Assembly (NCBI GenBank): GCA_900754115.1
Contig: CAAEBM010000057.1
Span: 1 to 64,000, forward strand
DNA: 64,000 nucleotides
DNA from: Bacilli bacterium
GTDB taxonomy: Bacteria > Bacillota_I > Bacilli_A > RFN20 > CAG-631
Direction: 5' to 3'
Shown: positions 61,419-64,000 of the stretch, piece by piece
Layout of the letters: each line of letters opens with the position of its first letter
Position numbering within the stretch: position 1 is the first letter of the stretch
Made by a program: the position numbers and the translations under genes
The notes under the pieces: model-generated
What the model saw: the letters and a program-made list of their open reading frames with translations, nothing else
Database searches by the model: none
What the model was told of the DNA's origin: nothing

Positions 61419-62413
61419 TTACTGCATTGCACAATTTTTTCAATTGCATCTAATTCCTTTTGAGTAAGAGGATTCCCTTCTAAAGCCGCCAAATTGTCGA
61501 TAATTTGTTGTTTTTTGCTAGCTCCAATAATAACAGAAGTCACTCCTTTTTGTTGCAACAACCAACGAATTGCCATCGTTGCTAATTTTTCATTTCTTGA
61601 TTGTGCAATTTCATTTAGTTTTTGTAGTTTTTCTAAAACTTGTGGGGTTAAATCTGATTTTTTTAAATAGCGACCATCACTTCCAATTCGTGAATCGAGT
61701 GGAATTCCGTTTAAATAGCGATCAGATAATAAACCTTGTTCCAAAGGACTATACACAACTAACCCTTTTTTTAAATCAATAGAATTTTTTAATAAATGAT
61801 TGTGCTCAACTTGCCGATTTAAAATATTGTAACAATTTTGATTCACTATAAAAGGAACGTTCAAATTGGTTAAAATTTCAGTCGCTTGTTTTAAAGTTTC
61901 TCCATCATAATTAGAAAGCCCGATATATAATGCTTTTCCCATGCGCACGATATCAGCTAAAGCAGTCATTGTTTCGATAAGTGGTGTATTTTTATCCATT
62001 CGATGATGGTAAAAAATGTCGACATAATCTAATTGCAAACGTTTTAAACTTTGATCAATCGAGGCCATTAAATATTTTCTTGACCCATAATTTCCATAAG
62101 GTCCTTCCCACATATCAAATCCTGCTTTTGTACTAATTATTAATTCATCACGATAAGGCATGAGTCCTTCTTTTAATATTTTCCCAAAATTTGTCTCTGC
62201 TGCGCCATATTCTGGACCATAGTTATTTGCTAAATCAAAATACGTAATTCCATGGTCAAAGCAGGTAAATATTAACTCTTTCATGTTATCGTAATTACAA
62301 TTATTGCCAAAATTATGCCATAAGCCAAAAGAAATTTTTGGAAGTAATAATCCACTTGCTCCACATCTTTGATATTGCATTTTTTGATAACGATTTTGAT
62401 TTGGAATATACAT
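61415..62413 (-). CDS. Aldo/keto reductase (YghZ/Kv-beta type)
   Basis: 332 residues. The TIM barrel has the catalytic tetrad: Asp and Tyr in YFDLANNYG, Lys in STKAG and His in YHHRMD. SVIIGASKKQQIIDNL binds the NADPH phosphate. The extended segment GPEYGAAETNFGKIL and the N-terminus place it with YghZ/methylglyoxal-reductase-like enzymes. Start MYIPNQN at 62413 has AAGGAG nine bases upstream; the ATG at 62422 abuts the SD. Confidence 0.9.
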   Translation of the reverse strand: MYIPNQNRYQKMQYQRCGASGLLLPKISFGLWHNFGNNCNYDNMKELIFTCFDHGITYFDLANNYGPEYGAAETNFGKILKEGLMPYRDELIISTKAGFDMWEGPYGNYGSRKYLMASIDQSLKRLQLDYVDIFYHHRMDKNTPLIETMTALADIVRMGKALYIGLSNYDGETLKQATEILTNLNVPFIVNQNCYNILNRQVEHNHLLKNSIDLKKGLVVYSPLEQGLLSDRYLNGIPLDSRIGSDGRYLKKSDLTPQVLEKLQKLNEIAQSRNEKLATMAIRWLLQQKGVTSVIIGASKKQQIIDNLAALEGNPLTQKELDAIEKIVQCSK

Positions 62414-62454
62414 TTTTACCATCTCCTTTTTTTAATTGTAACGCATATTTTTCT

Positions 62455-62580
62455 TTAAATAAAGAAAAAAACTAAAATGATTCCTAAAGGAAAAAATAAA
62501 AATACGAGTAACATGGGTTTTAAAATAGCATCCATAGGATGAACTCCCATGACATAAGCAAAAGATTGAAACTTCTTTTT
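62455..62580 (-). pseudogene. In-frame 3' remnant of the ABC transporter gene beyond a TAA stop
   Basis: Immediately after the TAA at 62581-62583 the same frame stays open for 41 codons and ends at a TAA at 62455-62457. It encodes a segment (KKKFQSFAYVMGVHPMDAIL, then a hydrophobic stretch) that looks like the last cytosolic loop and final membrane helix of an FtsX/MacB-type permease. Without the stop the ABC gene would be complete. The stop sits in an A-rich run. A separate small ORF from the internal ATG is possible but has no SD. Confidence 0.6.
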
Positions 62581-64000
62581 TTATTTTTTAAAATAAAATT
62601 GAAGATAAAACAAATTTAAAAAAAACAAAAGAAAAATGATTAATATTTGCAAAATATTGACTAATAATTTATTGGTAACCTGATTTAAATATTCATTTTT
62701 TACTTCAGTTAAAGCAGATGAATAAAACGTTATTTCATATTCTCCTTTTTCAATCGTCTCATCAATATTTTCAATTAAGAGTGGTTGTTTTAAAACACTG
62801 ACAAATTGCAGATTTTTAAAATTTTGATTCAATACTAAAGGATTAAGTTTCAAGTAATCAAAAAAATCGGTATTTTCAATTTTAATATAGTGATTGAGCA
62901 CTGTTTGCATTTGTTTTTCATAATAAACATACCCATTAATTGGAATATCTAAATATCCATTAATACAAACAGGAATATTGGTTTTTATCTCATAATCTTT
63001 ATCATTTATCTGTAATATTTTATTGATCTTAAAATATCCCTCTAAAGTTGTTTTTTGTAATTGATTGGAAACATAAATTTCTATTGTTTCTGTCTGGTCA
63101 TTAAAGTTCAGTGAAGAATCATAAATTAAATCTAAATAAGCTTCATCTAGTTTTTTTTCATTCACATAGATTCCATCATTTGAAGAAAAAAAGGAGTTTA
63201 AATCTAAATAAGAGTCTTTGAATAAATCATCAAACGTTTTTAATGTTTCCAATGTCGTAAAATTAATAGGAAATGAGACATGATTTTTTTTGATAGTCGG
63301 ATAAACTTGTAAATAAAGGGGATTGGAATAATAAGCTGTTTCTAAAACTGTAGAGTGTGTATATTTTGAAAAAAATAACGATAAAACCATTAAAAATAAA
63401 TTCAATAAAAGAAAGAAAAAATAATAACTTTTAAAAAGAAACATTTTTAATAATGATTTCTTTTTTTGCATACTTTGTTGATAACAAAGCGATTTTTTCT
63501 CTTTTTTGATTTCAATAACTTTTTGATTTTTAATCAAAAATAGTTGATGACATTCCTTTTCAATCCACTCGAGATGATGAGAAATTAAAAAATAATGTTG
63601 CTTGTTCTTTTTTAATAAAGAATAAAAATTACGAGCATTAAAAGCATCTAAATGATTATCTACTTCATCCATAAATATCCAATTTTTTTGTACTTTTAAA
63701 GCAATATAACACAAAAGCCTTTGCTTTTCTCCAGCTGACATTTGCTTCACTTTTTTATGATAAATTGTTTCAATATTCAATTGCTTAAGGAGTTGATGGT
63801 CAATGGTTTGACATAAAAGTTCTATATTTTCTTTTCCTGTTGCATTTTCAAAAAAATAAAAATTTTGTTCAATGTAGGCAATATTAAAAGAATCGGTTTG
63901 ATAAAGATCTTTCATTATCGTTGTCTTTCCTGTTCCATTATCGCCAATAAGTCCAACAATAGGCCCAGTGAGTTCTAAATTTACATTATCAAAAAGAGTC
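62581..64000 (-). CDS. ABC transporter, fused ATPase and permease, 5' end cut by window edge
   Basis: The frame is open to the edge. Just inside it, IGDNGTGKTT (near 63910-63945) is Walker A, so the ATG at 63915 is not the start. Signature MSAGEKQRL, Walker B WIFMDEVDNHLD and LISHHLE (H-loop) follow. Then comes a first membrane segment (FFFLLLNLFLMVLSLFF), an outer domain of ~240 residues and a second membrane segment ending FYFKK at an in-frame TAA. The architecture is MacB/FtsX-like but with the ATPase first, as in some bacteriocin-resistance or lipoprotein-release exporters. The final permease helix lies after the stop. Confidence 0.8.
   Translation of the reverse strand, partial: TLFDNVNLELTGPIVGLIGDNGTGKTTIMKDLYQTDSFNIAYIEQNFYFFENATGKENIELLCQTIDHQLLKQLNIETIYHKKVKQMSAGEKQRLLCYIALKVQKNWIFMDEVDNHLDAFNARNFYSLLKKNKQHYFLISHHLEWIEKECHQLFLIKNQKVIEIKKEKKSLCYQQSMQKKKSLLKMFLFKSYYFFFLLLNLFLMVLSLFFSKYTHSTVLETAYYSNPLYLQVYPTIKKNHVSFPINFTTLETLKTFDDLFKDSYLDLNSFFSSNDGIYVNEKKLDEAYLDLIYDSSLNFNDQTETIEIYVSNQLQKTTLEGYFKINKILQINDKDYEIKTNIPVCINGYLDIPINGYVYYEKQMQTVLNHYIKIENTDFFDYLKLNPLVLNQNFKNLQFVSVLKQPLLIENIDETIEKGEYEITFYSSALTEVKNEYLNQVTNKLLVNILQILIIFLLFFLNLFYLQFYFKK

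Noticed and set aside
1..64000. Insertion sequences, prophage or integrase, rRNA genes
   Set aside because: No transposase, integrase, phage structural gene, terminal inverted repeats with target duplication or rRNA sequence was found.

Overview
The window is about two-thirds A+T and densely coded on both strands. It reads as chromosome of a low-GC Gram-positive bacterium (Bacillota, most likely class Bacilli). Support comes from the sufC-D-S-U-B order, the ybeY/cdd/era/recO cluster, infC-rpmI-rplT behind a leader with an attenuator, a pgpA (yutG)-type gene, a NifU-like gene next to a YutH-like pseudokinase and the sporulation protein YunB, and many lipoproteins with a Cys lipobox followed by a Ser-rich linker. 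YunB, the YutH-like protein and a collagen-like protein of exosporium type suggest a spore-former or a recent descendant of one. I cannot name a genus from the sequence alone.

Layout. 0-2.9 kb: two tandem copies of a double-hairpin element, then a 471-residue Gly-X-Y collagen-like protein and a convergent glycosyltransferase with a TPR-like tail. 3.0-5.7 kb: an SF2 helicase with two C-terminal membrane segments. 5.7-10.6 kb: tRNA methyltransferase (TrmR type), a guanylate-kinase-like protein, DegV/FakB, a BaiN-type flavoprotein, a membrane protein and a HAD phosphatase. 10.6-13.7 kb: a three-gene GlpA-like oxidoreductase operon. 13.8-18.6 kb: pgpA, then recO, era, cdd, ybeY and pepP. 18.7-21.1 kb: a C39-peptidase/ABC membrane protein with no ATPase domain, and an unknown membrane protein. 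21.2-26.9 kb: pnp, rplT-rpmI-infC, pgi, an S1 protein and a NifU-like protein. 26.8-33.3 kb: YutH-like, YunB and the suf operon. 33.4-41.7 kb: diacylglycerol kinase, small membrane proteins, feoAB, an FAD dehydrogenase, hpt, a maa-type acetyltransferase and a GNAT-barstar fusion. 41.8-60.3 kb: a region rich in surface lipoproteins, interrupted by glyA, a DUF4250 protein, a membrane protein and a MATE exporter. 60.4-64 kb: tRNA-Arg(CCT), a NERD-domain protein, an aldo/keto reductase and an ABC protein that runs off the edge and contains an in-frame stop.

The best candidate for an undescribed system lies at 47.4-50.0 kb. An ECF sigma factor overlaps by 4 nt a membrane protein that looks like its anti-sigma factor. 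The next gene is a lipoprotein whose whole mature domain is related to the outer domain of that anti-sigma. The sigma gene and the lipoprotein gene are each preceded by the same 36-bp promoter-like block (28 of 36 positions identical, no gaps), which fits a sigma that drives its own operon and the lipoprotein. Just upstream, two lipoproteins carry three and two copies of an unnamed ~105-130-residue 'WP' repeat, flanking a 926-residue Big2-domain lipoprotein that follows an A17 tract. Together they look like an envelope-sensing and surface-display locus.

Other points worth reading: a GNAT acetyltransferase fused to a barstar domain; an infC leader in which a hairpin loop can pair with the attenuator stem, plus an ATT start codon for infC; an 18-bp inverted repeat that gives two divergent genes the same ribosome-binding site and start; and a 28-bp perfect palindrome upstream of the helicase. 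Many starts were moved inward from the longest open frame, using Shine-Dalgarno (SD) spacing and promoter position; each entry gives the reason.
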